A stretch of 64,000 bases of DNA from positions 124,001 to 188,000 of the forward strand of contig NZ_JACOFX010000009.1 of assembly GCF_014284125.1 (NCBI RefSeq), in the 5' to 3' direction. This DNA comes from Undibacterium umbellatum (GTDB lineage Bacteria; Pseudomonadota; Gammaproteobacteria; Burkholderiales; Burkholderiaceae_D). Shown here in pieces: positions 27,461 to 35,452 of this stretch; positions within the stretch are counted from its first letter, which is position 1, and each line of letters opens with the position of its first letter. The position numbers and the translations under genes were made by a program. Below the pieces are notes generated by a model. The model was not told where the DNA came from. It worked only from the letters and a program-made list of their open reading frames with translations, and ran no database searches.

Positions 27461-29323
27461 GTGATAACAGCAGTGACAGCAAGCACCCACAGCAATGCCA
27501 GCGGCAACACCGTGGACCAGGCCCTGCATTTATTGCAGACCATCTTCGGCTATCCGGCTTTCCGTTCCCAGCAAGGGCAAATCGTTGAACATGTAGTCAA
27601 TGGCGGCGATGCCCTGGTGCTGATGCCGACAGGTGGCGGTAAGTCGCTGTGTTATCAAATACCTGCCCTGTTGCGCAATGGCGTAGGCATTGTCGTATCG
27701 CCGCTGATTGCCCTCATGCAAGACCAGGTTGATGCACTGGCCGAAGTTGGTGTACGTGCCTCCTTTTTGAATTCCACCCAGAGCTTTGATGAAATCCTGG
27801 CGGTGGAAAAGAAAATGCGCGAAGGTGATATAGACCTTGTGTATATCGCCCCTGAACGCCTGCTGACCCAGCGCTGCCTGGAACTGCTGCAAGTCGTCAA
27901 CATCGCTCTGTTTGCAATTGATGAGGCTCACTGCGTCTCGCAATGGGGTCATGATTTCCGGCCTGAATACATCAAGCTGTCGGCCCTGCACGAACGTTTC
28001 CCGAACGTGCCGCGGATTGCCCTGACAGCCACCGCCGACCAGCAAACCCGCGATGAGATCATACACAGGTTGCAGCTGGAAAACGCGATGCAGTTCGTGT
28101 CGTCTTTTGACCGCCCCAACATCCGCTACCAGATCGTCGAAAAAGCCAATGGCCGCAAGCAATTGCTGGACTTCATCACTGCCCAGCACAGCGGTGACGC
28201 TGGTATCGTGTATTGCCTGTCACGTAAAAAAGTAGAAGAAACTGCTGAATTCCTGAATGAAAACGGCATCACTTCTCTGCCCTATCATGCGGGTATGGAC
28301 TTGCAAGACCGCAGCCGCAATCAGGCGCGTTTCCTGCGTGAAGACGGCATTGTCATGTGCGCTACCATTGCCTTTGGCATGGGTATAGACAAACCCGATG
28401 TGCGCTTTGTCGCTCACCTGGATTTACCAAAAAGCATAGAAGGCTATTACCAGGAGACTGGCCGTGCCGGTCGTGATGGTGCCAGCGCCAATGCCTGGAT
28501 GGCCTATGGCTTGCAAGATGTGGTGCAACAACGCCGCATGATCGATGAGTCAGAAGCGAATGAGACTTACAAGCGAGTGCAGAGCGTCAAGCTAGACGCC
28601 ATGCTTACGCTATGCGAAACCTTGAATTGCCGCCGCGTCCACATCCTTGATTATTTTGGCCAGCAGGCCGAGCCTTGCGGCAATTGCGATACCTGCATGA
28701 GCCCGCCGATTTCCTTTGATGGCAGTGTGGCTGCGCAAAAAATCCTGTCTACTGTCTATCGTGTCGACCAGCGTTTTGCGGCGGGCCATGTCATTGACAT
28801 CTTGCGCGGCATAGATACTGAACGTGTACAGCAATGGCGGCATGAAAAACTCTCGACTTACGGCATAGGTTCAGATAAGAGCGAAGCTGAATGGCGCGCC
28901 CTGTTGCGTCAGTTGATTGCCCTGGGCCTGGTAGCGGTCGATTATGAAAATTATAGCTCGCTGAAACTGACTGAAGCATCACGTGCCGTGCTGCGTGGTG
29001 AGATCAAGGTACAGCTGCGGCAGTACAAAAAAGCCGAAAAAGCCGTCAAACACAAGCGCCAGTCGGCCAAAGACTTTGCTGAATCTGACCTCGACAGCAA
29101 GGCGCAAAGCGTCTTCGACAAGCTGCGCTGGTGGCGCGTAGAGACTGCGCGCACCCACAATGTGCCAGCCTACGTCATCTTCCCTGACGCCACCCTGCGC
29201 GAAATCGCACGCCAGCAACCCGCCAGCCTGCCCGCTTTGCGCGCCATATCGGGTGTTGGTGACAAAAAGCTGGAAAGTTATGGCAAAGAGATCATTGAAT
29301 TAATTGAGGAATTGCAGCCTTAG
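27461..29323 (+). CDS. recQ: ATP-dependent DNA helicase RecQ
   Basis: A 620-residue RecQ of normal length. It starts at GTG (27461, with another GTG four codons later). Domains in order: helicase core with Walker A MPTGGGKS (Lys61) and DEAH box in [15 protein letters not shown], then the C-terminal helicase half with [11 protein letters not shown] zinc site follows (Cys in LNCRR and CGNCDTC), then a winged-helix RQC region, and an HRDC domain at the end ([13 protein letters not shown]). It unwinds DNA in recombination and fork repair. Confidence 0.95.
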   Translation: MITAVTASTHSNASGNTVDQALHLLQTIFGYPAFRSQQGQIVEHVVNGGDALVLMPTGGGKSLCYQIPALLRNGVGIVVSPLIALMQDQVDALAEVGVRASFLNSTQSFDEILAVEKKMREGDIDLVYIAPERLLTQRCLELLQVVNIALFAIDEAHCVSQWGHDFRPEYIKLSALHERFPNVPRIALTATADQQTRDEIIHRLQLENAMQFVSSFDRPNIRYQIVEKANGRKQLLDFITAQHSGDAGIVYCLSRKKVEETAEFLNENGITSLPYHAGMDLQDRSRNQARFLREDGIVMCATIAFGMGIDKPDVRFVAHLDLPKSIEGYYQETGRAGRDGASANAWMAYGLQDVVQQRRMIDESEANETYKRVQSVKLDAMLTLCETLNCRRVHILDYFGQQAEPCGNCDTCMSPPISFDGSVAAQKILSTVYRVDQRFAAGHVIDILRGIDTERVQQWRHEKLSTYGIGSDKSEAEWRALLRQLIALGLVAVDYENYSSLKLTEASRAVLRGEIKVQLRQYKKAEKAVKHKRQSAKDFAESDLDSKAQSVFDKLRWWRVETARTHNVPAYVIFPDATLREIARQQPASLPALRAISGVGDKKLESYGKEIIELIEELQP

Positions 29324-29515
29324 GCGCAAGTCTTGCAAGCATTGAAAATGTCAGGGTACGCAAGCACTGGTGTGAAGCTGTCTTCTCACGCCCCCAGTAA
29401 GCAAACTGCTCCTATTTGACGAACCTGCTGATGGTGATCAGATAAGACCTGGTCCACCGCACCACTCCGTCATATGTCTCTTGCATTCCATTCATTTGTT
29501 GTGCTCGCATTTTAT

Positions 29516-29533
29516 TTTGGTTATACGACCAAA
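29516..29533. promoter_or_regulatory. Predicted operator 1 (TTTGGT-N6-ACCAAA)
   Basis: TTTGGTTATACGACCAAA has perfect 6-bp arms. The TTGGT...ACCAA core resembles sites of GntR/FadR-type or TetR-type repressors. Its centre is 59 bp upstream of that of a second site with the same core. Confidence 0.6.
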
Positions 29534-29572
29534 TATCTCTTGCACTTCAGTGTGACGTCATCTATATTCCAA

Positions 29573-29594
29573 TTATTGGTTAAACAACCAATAA
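29573..29594. promoter_or_regulatory. Predicted operator 2 (TTATTGGTT-AAAC-AACCAATAA)
   Basis: The arms are 9 bp, perfect, with a 4-bp centre, 40 bp upstream of the MFS start. The core TTGGTT...AACCAA matches operator 1, so the same dimeric regulator probably binds both sites. The regulator is not encoded next to the gene. Confidence 0.65.
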
Positions 29595-29633
29595 ATTATC
29601 GAATCAATTTCATAGAAGCAAGCCACAGCCATC

Positions 29634-30956
29634 ATGAATTCTCAAATTGCACTTGAAAAGGACGACACTCCCGGTACATCGTCCATTAGCAGCGTCTATG
29701 GAAATCGTGGTCGGACGATTATGCTGCTGGTATTTCTGACTTTGCTCAATATTCTGAACTTTGCAGACCGTTTTCTCATGCAGGGCTTCGCCGTCGACAT
29801 GATCCATGACCTGCAGTTGAGCAACCTTGAATTTACCCTATTGACTGGTTTTGTCTTCACTACGTTTTATACGATGATGGGTTTGTTCATGGGCGCACTG
29901 GCAGACCGTATCCACCGACCACGCCTGATTGCCATCGGCATCTTTAGCTGGAGCGCGCTGACTGCTGCCACCGGCTTTGCCAATAATTTCATGCAACTGA
30001 GCTTGCTACGCATGTTTACGGGCGTGGGTGAAGCAACCTTGACGCCTGCGGCATTGGGCTTGTTAGGGGATAGATTCAAGCCGCACCACCGCGCTTTTGC
30101 CGCAGGCTTTTACTATCTGGGTGCGCCAATAGGCATAGGCATGGCTTTCATTATTGCTGGCACGCTTGGGGCAGCAATAGGCTGGCGTAATTGCTTTTTC
30201 ACTCTAGGGGCAATCGGCGTGGTATTGACTGGCTTTCTGCTTTTCTTGCGTGAGCCGCGTGAAGAACAGCAAGCAAAGCAGGCCGCCAGCAAGCGCCCTA
30301 TCACTGCTATTTACAAAGAAATCCTGCAGACCTTGCGTGCCTCGCGCGCATTGTGCCTGCTCATACTTGGTGGCGTACTGGTCATCTTTGCTCAGGGTAC
30401 GTTCGTGCTTGACCAATTATGGCTGGTGCAAGAACGGCACATGAATCAAAAATCTGCCCAGCAACTGGCAGGAATCATGTTTATCTCAGGTGGTGTGCTG
30501 GGCTCGTTGCTGGGTGGTTATCTCGCTGATCTGCTGCAGGCCCGTCGCATTGGTGGACGCCTTTGGTTTCTGGCGCTGATTTATCTGCTTGGAGTTCCCG
30601 TGGGCTATATTTATCGCTTGCTTGATACAACAGGCATGGCATTCTATATCTGCATGTTCATCGGCAGCATGATGATCACCATAGGCTATGGTCCCATATT
30701 CGCCTGCTTGCAAGATCTGGTACCAGCACAACTACGCTCTACCATGACTGCATTCATGATCTTGTGCATGACTTTGTTTGGCACTTCACTTGGCAATTTG
30801 ACGGTGGGTGGATTGGCTGACGTATTCAGGGCCGCGAGTGACAGCGCACCCATCACAAAAGCCGTCATGGTGGGGATGACGCCCTGGCTACTGGCAATTC
30901 CTTGCTTTGTCCTGGCAGCAAGAATGATGGAAAACAAGGCTGAATTACATGATTAA
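29634..30956 (+). CDS. MFS transporter, spinster-like
   Basis: A 440-residue membrane protein with twelve predicted spans. The loop 2-3 motif GALADRIHRPRLI and the helix 4 segment RMFTGVGEATLTPAALGLLGD (near residues 125-145) are typical of spinster-type major facilitator proteins. The substrate is not predictable: relatives export or import lipids, sugar acids or aromatic compounds. It stands alone behind two strong palindromes, so it is probably induced by a specific compound. Confidence 0.85.
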   Translation: MNSQIALEKDDTPGTSSISSVYGNRGRTIMLLVFLTLLNILNFADRFLMQGFAVDMIHDLQLSNLEFTLLTGFVFTTFYTMMGLFMGALADRIHRPRLIAIGIFSWSALTAATGFANNFMQLSLLRMFTGVGEATLTPAALGLLGDRFKPHHRAFAAGFYYLGAPIGIGMAFIIAGTLGAAIGWRNCFFTLGAIGVVLTGFLLFLREPREEQQAKQAASKRPITAIYKEILQTLRASRALCLLILGGVLVIFAQGTFVLDQLWLVQERHMNQKSAQQLAGIMFISGGVLGSLLGGYLADLLQARRIGGRLWFLALIYLLGVPVGYIYRLLDTTGMAFYICMFIGSMMITIGYGPIFACLQDLVPAQLRSTMTAFMILCMTLFGTSLGNLTVGGLADVFRAASDSAPITKAVMVGMTPWLLAIPCFVLAARMMENKAELHD

Positions 30957-31139
30957 CAGCGCCCGCACAAAAGTGAAAAGACCTTTGAATGACCGAGGAC
31001 GAGTGTACAGGTCTGGCAATGGCGAATGAGAAAGGTTTTTGCAGCCTGTACACCCTGATGAAGGAAATAAAAATTGCCTGCCAAGTTGCTTGATTAATTG
31101 ATTGATAAATCCGGGCAGGAGCCGTCACTTCAATGCTAT

Positions 31140-31634
31140 TCAATACTCAAAAACTGCCATCACTCTCACGCCTCGATGAGCAGCGCCGCGCAAGCGTATT
31201 GCGCCTTTTTCGCTAAAACGGTATTCCAGCCAGATGCGGTCATTACCTGTGGGAGAATAACGCAGACCAAAACGGGACAAGGTGTCTGGGTTCTCCTTCT
31301 TGGCAGCGAGAGTAGTCGATTGACTGTAATACTCTTTCGTAACACGAGTATACAAGTCTTGTCCATTTGCTGACTGGGTAATGCCTGCCCTGCCTGTCAA
31401 CTGCGCATCAGAAACAGATGGCACTGGCGGGCCATTCAAATCAGCCGGGTTTGCTGCACGAACCAGTGCTGTCTTGTCGTCCGCCAGGCGCGCATCGGCC
31501 GGTAGTGTCCTGAATAGACTTGTCTGTTGCACCGCATTCTCCATACTGGCAGGAGCTTTAACATCCTGCGCACAAGCATATTGTGCACACATAAAGAGGC
31601 TGAAAATGAACAGAGCTAAATCGTGGGCGCTCAT
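31140..31634 (-). CDS. Exported hypothetical protein, coupled to a 24-residue ORF
   Basis: About 164 residues from the ATG at 31634, chosen because GAAGAG lies six bases upstream. An alternative ATG lies two codons earlier. A signal peptide (MSAHDLALFIFSLFMCAQYACA) is followed by a Pro/Ala-rich mature chain. The C-terminal half, FGLRYSPTGNDRIWLEYRF then VRVMAVFEY, looks like paired outer-membrane or lipocalin-type beta strands. No family is recognised. It overlaps the end of the 24-codon frame. Confidence 0.6.
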   Translation of the reverse strand: MSAHDLALFIFSLFMCAQYACAQDVKAPASMENAVQQTSLFRTLPADARLADDKTALVRAANPADLNGPPVPSVSDAQLTGRAGITQSANGQDLYTRVTKEYYSQSTTLAAKKENPDTLSRFGLRYSPTGNDRIWLEYRFSEKGAIRLRGAAHRGVRVMAVFEY

Positions 31635-31636
31635 GA

Positions 31637-31711
31637 TCATCTCTTCATGAAAACTGAAGTCAGCAAGACCAACGCCAATACCCCATACAAGATGACTTGT
31701 GGTGTACGCAT
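31637..31711 (-). CDS. Small membrane peptide, 24 residues
   Basis: The frame encodes MRTPQVILYGVLALVLLTSV then FMKR, a single hydrophobic span with a positive end. It has a strong AAGGAG six to seven bases before the ATG, better than most genes here. Its stop TGA overlaps an ATG of the downstream exported protein, so the two are translationally coupled. It is either a genuine small membrane protein or a coupling leader. Confidence 0.6.
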   Translation of the reverse strand: MRTPQVILYGVLALVLLTSVFMKR

Positions 31712-31736
31712 GATCTTCTCCTTCTGGCAAACCCGA

Positions 31737-31919
31737 TTAATTTTCGACCAGACTCATATGTCCTGGCAACTTGGAATACGAACGCCCTTGTGGCAACTCT
31801 ATCCGGATATGGGCGTATTCCCATTCAACTTCATTCGCTTCTGCCGCTGCCTTCGCGGTCCGTAATGCAACCATGAGCCATTGGTGCGCAGGCGCTTTAT
31901 TGATGGCGATGATGATCAT
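31737..31919 (-). CDS. Possible 60-residue small protein
   Basis: The frame begins MIIIAINKAPAHQWL and continues with an alanine-rich helix and a mixed C-terminal half. It ends 25 bp before the small membrane peptide, as the first gene of an operon might. The ribosome binding site is weak (AGG), and no family is recognised, so it may be a chance frame. Confidence 0.3.
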   Translation of the reverse strand: MIIIAINKAPAHQWLMVALRTAKAAAEANEVEWEYAHIRIELPQGRSYSKLPGHMSLVEN

Positions 31920-31983
31920 GATCTTGCCTATGCAAAAAATGTCATATGTGTTTTTGTCTTGTTTTTTTAAACTCTTGCTTTAC

Positions 31984-32252
31984 TAGAACTCATTTCATAA
32001 ATAGGGTGAGATGCGTTTGCCTCATAACGTGGGCTGGCAAGGCGGACGAGGCAGTCAATAGCTTTGCCTATTGACAACGAGTCCAACACAGTCCAGCACG
32101 CGTTATGAGGCAAACCCTTCGGGAACTGACGATTTGGGCGCATTGCAGCGTTGTGCCGCTTGCAAAGGCGGACGCCTTAGCTGCGCGTCACGTCTTGCAC
32201 TGCATCCCAAATCGTCTTGTTCGCACTCATCCTATTTATGAAATGAGTTCTA
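31984..32252. mobile_element. MITE-like element with TA target duplication
   Basis: About 269 bp bounded by near-perfect terminal inverted repeats of about 27 bp (GAACTCATTTCATAAATAGG at both ends), each flanked by TA. Inside are three further perfect stems: 32015-32029 with 32101-32115 (15 bp), 32054-32061 with 32068-32075 (8 bp), and 32129-32138 with 32206-32215 (10 bp). No transposase is encoded. TA duplication is typical of IS630/Tc1-type and some IS5-group transposases, which may move it in trans. The right-hand TA plus the first base of the element make the TAG stop codon of the neighbouring gene. Confidence 0.75.
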
Positions 32253-32582
32253 CTTGTTACGCTTGCCGTAATCCACTGCCAGTTCCAGTTCAGCCTTGTT
32301 CATGCTTGAGCGGCCCTTGACATTTTTCTTGCGAGCTTCCTGGTACAACTGTGCATAAGTGCGTCCCATTGGTCCGCTATGCGAATGAAGTCCGCCACGC
32401 CTACCTGCAGGCATATCCTGCAAAGAGGTTTTGCTCGCCTCCTTGCTTTCACCGTGCTGCGCTCTCTCTTTGTTAACGGTACGTGCAGCAATTTCTGTAG
32501 CCAAGTCTGGCTCACGGCCACTTTTAATCAACCCATCCTTGATATGTTTGAACTGGCGCTCTCTTTGCACTCCAGGTGGCAT
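32250..32582 (-). CDS. Small basic protein, Rho-N/plasmid-stabilization-like
   Basis: A 110-residue basic protein. The segments ERQFKHIKDGLIKSG, EIAARTVNKERA and RRGGLHSHSGPMGRT followed by the C-terminal SSMNKAELELAV define a widespread family, often annotated as plasmid stabilization or Rho-terminator-factor-like. The last part is a SAP/Rho-N-type helix pair that may bind nucleic acid. Its stop codon TAG is formed by the TA at the edge of the inserted repeat element, so the last residues may have been altered by the insertion. Confidence 0.72.
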   Translation of the reverse strand: MPPGVQRERQFKHIKDGLIKSGREPDLATEIAARTVNKERAQHGESKEASKTSLQDMPAGRRGGLHSHSGPMGRTYAQLYQEARKKNVKGRSSMNKAELELAVDYGKRNK

Positions 32583-32847
32583 GTGGCATTGTCAAATCCC
32601 CATGACTGGTTTTTACTTACTTCGCAACTTCAGCACGTTATCTTGCTTCCATGATCTGTATAGTAGTCGCCAGCCTCGTGGAACAACATCGGACCAGGAT
32701 GAAAGTGATGTAAGACTATGCTGACGAGGTTGCTGCCATGTAGCGCAAACTCCACAAGGCACAATACCAAGGTGCGACAGGGTAAAATTGTGCAAATTAC
32801 TGCTGACCGATTAATCACCATGCCCCGAACAACGACAGACTATCCGC
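32583..32847. other. Intergenic region, no recognised feature
   Basis: About 265 bp divergent between the small basic protein and the WYL regulator. It must contain both promoters. I found no palindrome or known site that stands out. Confidence 0.35.
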
Positions 32848-33540
32848 ATGTCACGCACTGAGCGCCTGTTGCAACTGATGCAAATCCTGCGCCGCCACCG
32901 CTATCCCGTCAGTGGTGCGACCTTGTCACAAGAACTGGGTATCAGCCTGCGCAGCCTGTACCGCGATATCGCCACATTGCAAAGCCAGGGCGCAAAAATC
33001 GCTGGTGAAGCAGGCATAGGCTATGTCTTGCAACCCGGCTTCACATTGCCACCGCTGATGTTTAGCGAAGAAGAAATTGCTGCGATTGCCCTTGGGTCAA
33101 AATGGGTAGCACAGCAGGCTGACCATAAACTGGCACTCGCCGCCCGTGATGCATTGGCAAAAATCGCCTCGGTCTTGCCATCAGAATCCAGACAGGAGCT
33201 GGAAACCAGCGGCCTCCTGATCGGCCCCAGCAGCAAGAACGCAGGCAATGATGAACAGCTACGCCAGATACGCCTGGCCATACGCAAGCAGCACAAACTC
33301 GTGCTCGACTATCAGGATGAAACCGGCCAGGCCAGCCAGCGCACCATCTGGCCCTGCGCACTGGCTTTCTTTGATAGCCTGCGCGTCATCGTGGCCTGGT
33401 GTGAATTGCGCAATGACTTCCGGCATTTTCGCACTGACCGCATACAGCACTTGCAGGTGGCTGAGCAAACCTATCCACGGGCGCGCCAGGCGCTGTTGAA
33501 GGAATGGCGTGAGCAACAGGGGATCAGGGCTGAACGTTAA
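32848..33540 (+). CDS. HTH/WYL-domain transcriptional regulator
   Basis: A 230-residue protein with an N-terminal DeoR/YafY-type winged helix-turn-helix (RHRYPVSGATLSQELGISLRSLYRDI, residues about 15-40) and a C-terminal WYL region (LVLDYQDETG ... RTIWPCALAFFDS, about 150-190). WYL domains sense small ligands or nucleic acids in regulators of stress and phage-defence genes. The nearby sucrose locus has its own LacI-family regulator, so the target of this one is open. A further gene follows after about 100 bp. Confidence 0.85.
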   Translation: MSRTERLLQLMQILRRHRYPVSGATLSQELGISLRSLYRDIATLQSQGAKIAGEAGIGYVLQPGFTLPPLMFSEEEIAAIALGSKWVAQQADHKLALAARDALAKIASVLPSESRQELETSGLLIGPSSKNAGNDEQLRQIRLAIRKQHKLVLDYQDETGQASQRTIWPCALAFFDSLRVIVAWCELRNDFRHFRTDRIQHLQVAEQTYPRARQALLKEWREQQGIRAER

Positions 33541-33638
33541 CAGCTGCTTGACCGCATAGTTTCCGCTCTGGCTGATTTCGGTTTTATAATGAATGTAAAA
33601 TACTTCAGCCGTACCACATTCAAGCCAAGAAAAAACAG

Positions 33639-34706
33639 ATGAAAGCCAAGACGGACACCACAATTGACGTACACAAGTCCGCCAGCAAAGAACAGCGCCG
33701 TTTACAAATGGCGGATATTGCACGGCTGGCTGGGGTCTCCACCTCGACGGTGTCGCGTGCCCTGAGTGGCAGTACCCTTGTTAATGACGAGACTCGTCAG
33801 CGCATTGCTGAGCTGGCGCGCTCGCTCAAATATTCCATCAATATGGATGCCCGCAATCTGCGCCTGAAGCAAACGCGCACGATTGCCGTGGTCGTGCCTT
33901 TTGACTCTGAAACCCGCCAGCATTTGTCCGACCCTTTCTTTCTGGGAATATTAGGTAGCCTTGCCGATGCATTGACTGACCGTGGTTTTGACATGCTGTT
34001 GTCACGTATCGATGCAGAACATCTCGATAATGCAGCGCAGATTTTTGATACCGGCCGGGTGCTGGGCGTGATCCTGATAGGCCAGTGGCGTCATCATGAT
34101 CAGTTGAACCAGTTGGCGGCGCGCCATGTGCCCATCGTGGTCTGGGGTGCGCAATTACCGCAGCAATTGTATGTGACCGTGGGTAGTGACAATGTCACTG
34201 GCGGACAAAAAGCCACAGAGCACCTGCTTCAAAGCGGGCGCAAGCGCATCGCCTTTTTTGGGGATACGCAACTGCCTGAAGTAGCGCAACGCTATGAGGG
34301 TTATTGCAAGGCACTGGCGCAGCACAGTATTACCCTTGACGAGAAACTGGTGGTGCCCGCTTCATTCATAGAAGAAGGTGGCAAGCTGGCGGTGGCTGAA
34401 TTGTGCAGCCGCAAAACCAGCTTCGATGCCCTGTTTGCCTGTAGCGATTTGCTGGCCATGACCAGCATCAACAGCCTGCGCGAAAATAATTACCGCGTAC
34501 CGGATGATGTCGCCGTAGTTGGTTATGACGACATAGAACTGGCACGCTACTTCCACCCGCCACTGACTACGGTACGCCAGCCAATGGCGCAGGCAGGCCT
34601 GGCGTTGGTTGATGCCCTGTTGACCCTGATAGAAGATGGCAATAGCAAAGCACAGTTGTTGCCTACCGAATTGATGGTCAGGGCAAGTAGTGTTTCCGTC
34701 GGGTAG
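33639..34706 (+). CDS. LacI-family regulator of the sucrose locus (SuxR-like)
   Basis: A 355-residue LacI-type repressor. The helix-turn-helix is MADIARLAGVSTSTVSRAL (residues about 24-42), followed by the hinge helix NMDARNLRLKQTRTIAVVVP and a periplasmic-binding-protein-like sugar domain. It is the first gene of a cluster with TonB-dependent receptor, amylosucrase, fructokinase and MFS transporter, the gene set known from the Xanthomonas sux locus. Two LacI-type operators lie between it and the receptor gene. Sucrose or a derived sugar is the likely inducer. Confidence 0.9.
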   Translation: MKAKTDTTIDVHKSASKEQRRLQMADIARLAGVSTSTVSRALSGSTLVNDETRQRIAELARSLKYSINMDARNLRLKQTRTIAVVVPFDSETRQHLSDPFFLGILGSLADALTDRGFDMLLSRIDAEHLDNAAQIFDTGRVLGVILIGQWRHHDQLNQLAARHVPIVVWGAQLPQQLYVTVGSDNVTGGQKATEHLLQSGRKRIAFFGDTQLPEVAQRYEGYCKALAQHSITLDEKLVVPASFIEEGGKLAVAELCSRKTSFDALFACSDLLAMTSINSLRENNYRVPDDVAVVGYDDIELARYFHPPLTTVRQPMAQAGLALVDALLTLIEDGNSKAQLLPTELMVRASSVSVG

Positions 34707-34846
34707 TGCAACTGGTGCCGGATAGCTCCTTCACTGACCAAGTTTCTTGTCTTCAAAATTTTCTTTTGAGGTTCCGCTATTCCGTGGTGCTTTGAAACAT
34801 ACCGCGGAATACGGCATACATCGTCCATTTAGCAAATGGACCCGCA

Positions 34847-34862
34847 TTGCAAACGATTGCAA
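34847..34862. promoter_or_regulatory. LacI-type operator O1
   Basis: TTGCAAACGATTGCAA has a central CG and one mismatch, the classic LacI/GalR-family half-site arrangement. It lies 297 bp upstream of a second, perfect copy. The pair is suited to DNA looping. Confidence 0.75.
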
Positions 34863-35143
34863 CAAATTATAGAAGTCGAAGTGTTCGCACAGAAATCCTC
34901 AAGAATTTCCCATGAATTTCATTGTGCATCGCAACATATACAGCTTTTCCCAATTCACCTGTTGTCCACAAAGCACATAGATCGATAAGTATTTTCACCC
35001 TGCCTTATTTGAAATAAGGGCGACAGATATCTGGCAAGACCTCATAGTACGCAATCCTTTGCCCTACCCCATCTCCAGCCCTTAACTGCACATTATGAAA
35101 TTTACCAGGGAGAAATGTTGCACCATTTTATTGCACTGCATCT

Positions 35144-35182
35144 TTGCAATCGATTGCAATTAAATTCTTTTTACCCGATAAT
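35144..35182 (+). promoter_or_regulatory. LacI-type operator O2 overlapping a predicted promoter
   Basis: TTGCAATCGATTGCAA (35144-35159) is a perfect 16-bp palindrome. Its right half, TTGCAA, could serve as the -35, with GATAAT (35177-35182) as -10 at an exact 17-bp spacing. A bound repressor would block RNA polymerase. This is the likely control point for the receptor gene. Confidence 0.72.
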
Positions 35183-35452
35183 TCTCTTCACCTGCACTAC
35201 AAAAGATCTTCAACAGCGTTTGCCTTGGCAAACCAGGGATCGCAAAAAAGCGCCATAGAGTACGACGGCTGATTTCGAATTGAACCAGCCTGAACGTCCA
35301 AAGAGCGCGGCGAAAATTGTTGGAGGTCTTTTGTGACTGGCACAGCATCACCGCTATGAGCATGGTGCCTGAGCTAAGGCAACAAGGTACTAGACATGCG
35401 TGCGCAGACTTGTTCTGTGCAGCTTTATAAAATGATGACAGCGGAGACAGCA

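Larger units (their letters stand above)
29324..29633. other. Regulatory intergenic region before the MFS gene
   Basis: This 310-bp stretch holds no gene. Its right half is AT-rich and contains two related palindromes described separately. The left half shows nothing recognisable. Confidence 0.5.
34707..35452. other. Long regulatory region of the sucrose locus
   Basis: A 746-bp non-coding stretch with two LacI-type operators (34847-34862 and 35144-35159) and one predicted promoter. About 260 bp of the receptor transcript would be untranslated. Outside these sites nothing is recognised. Confidence 0.6.

Noticed and set aside
31984-32252. Complete insertion sequence
   Set aside because: The element has terminal repeats and TA flanks but is only about 269 bp long and encodes no transposase, so it is called a non-autonomous element.
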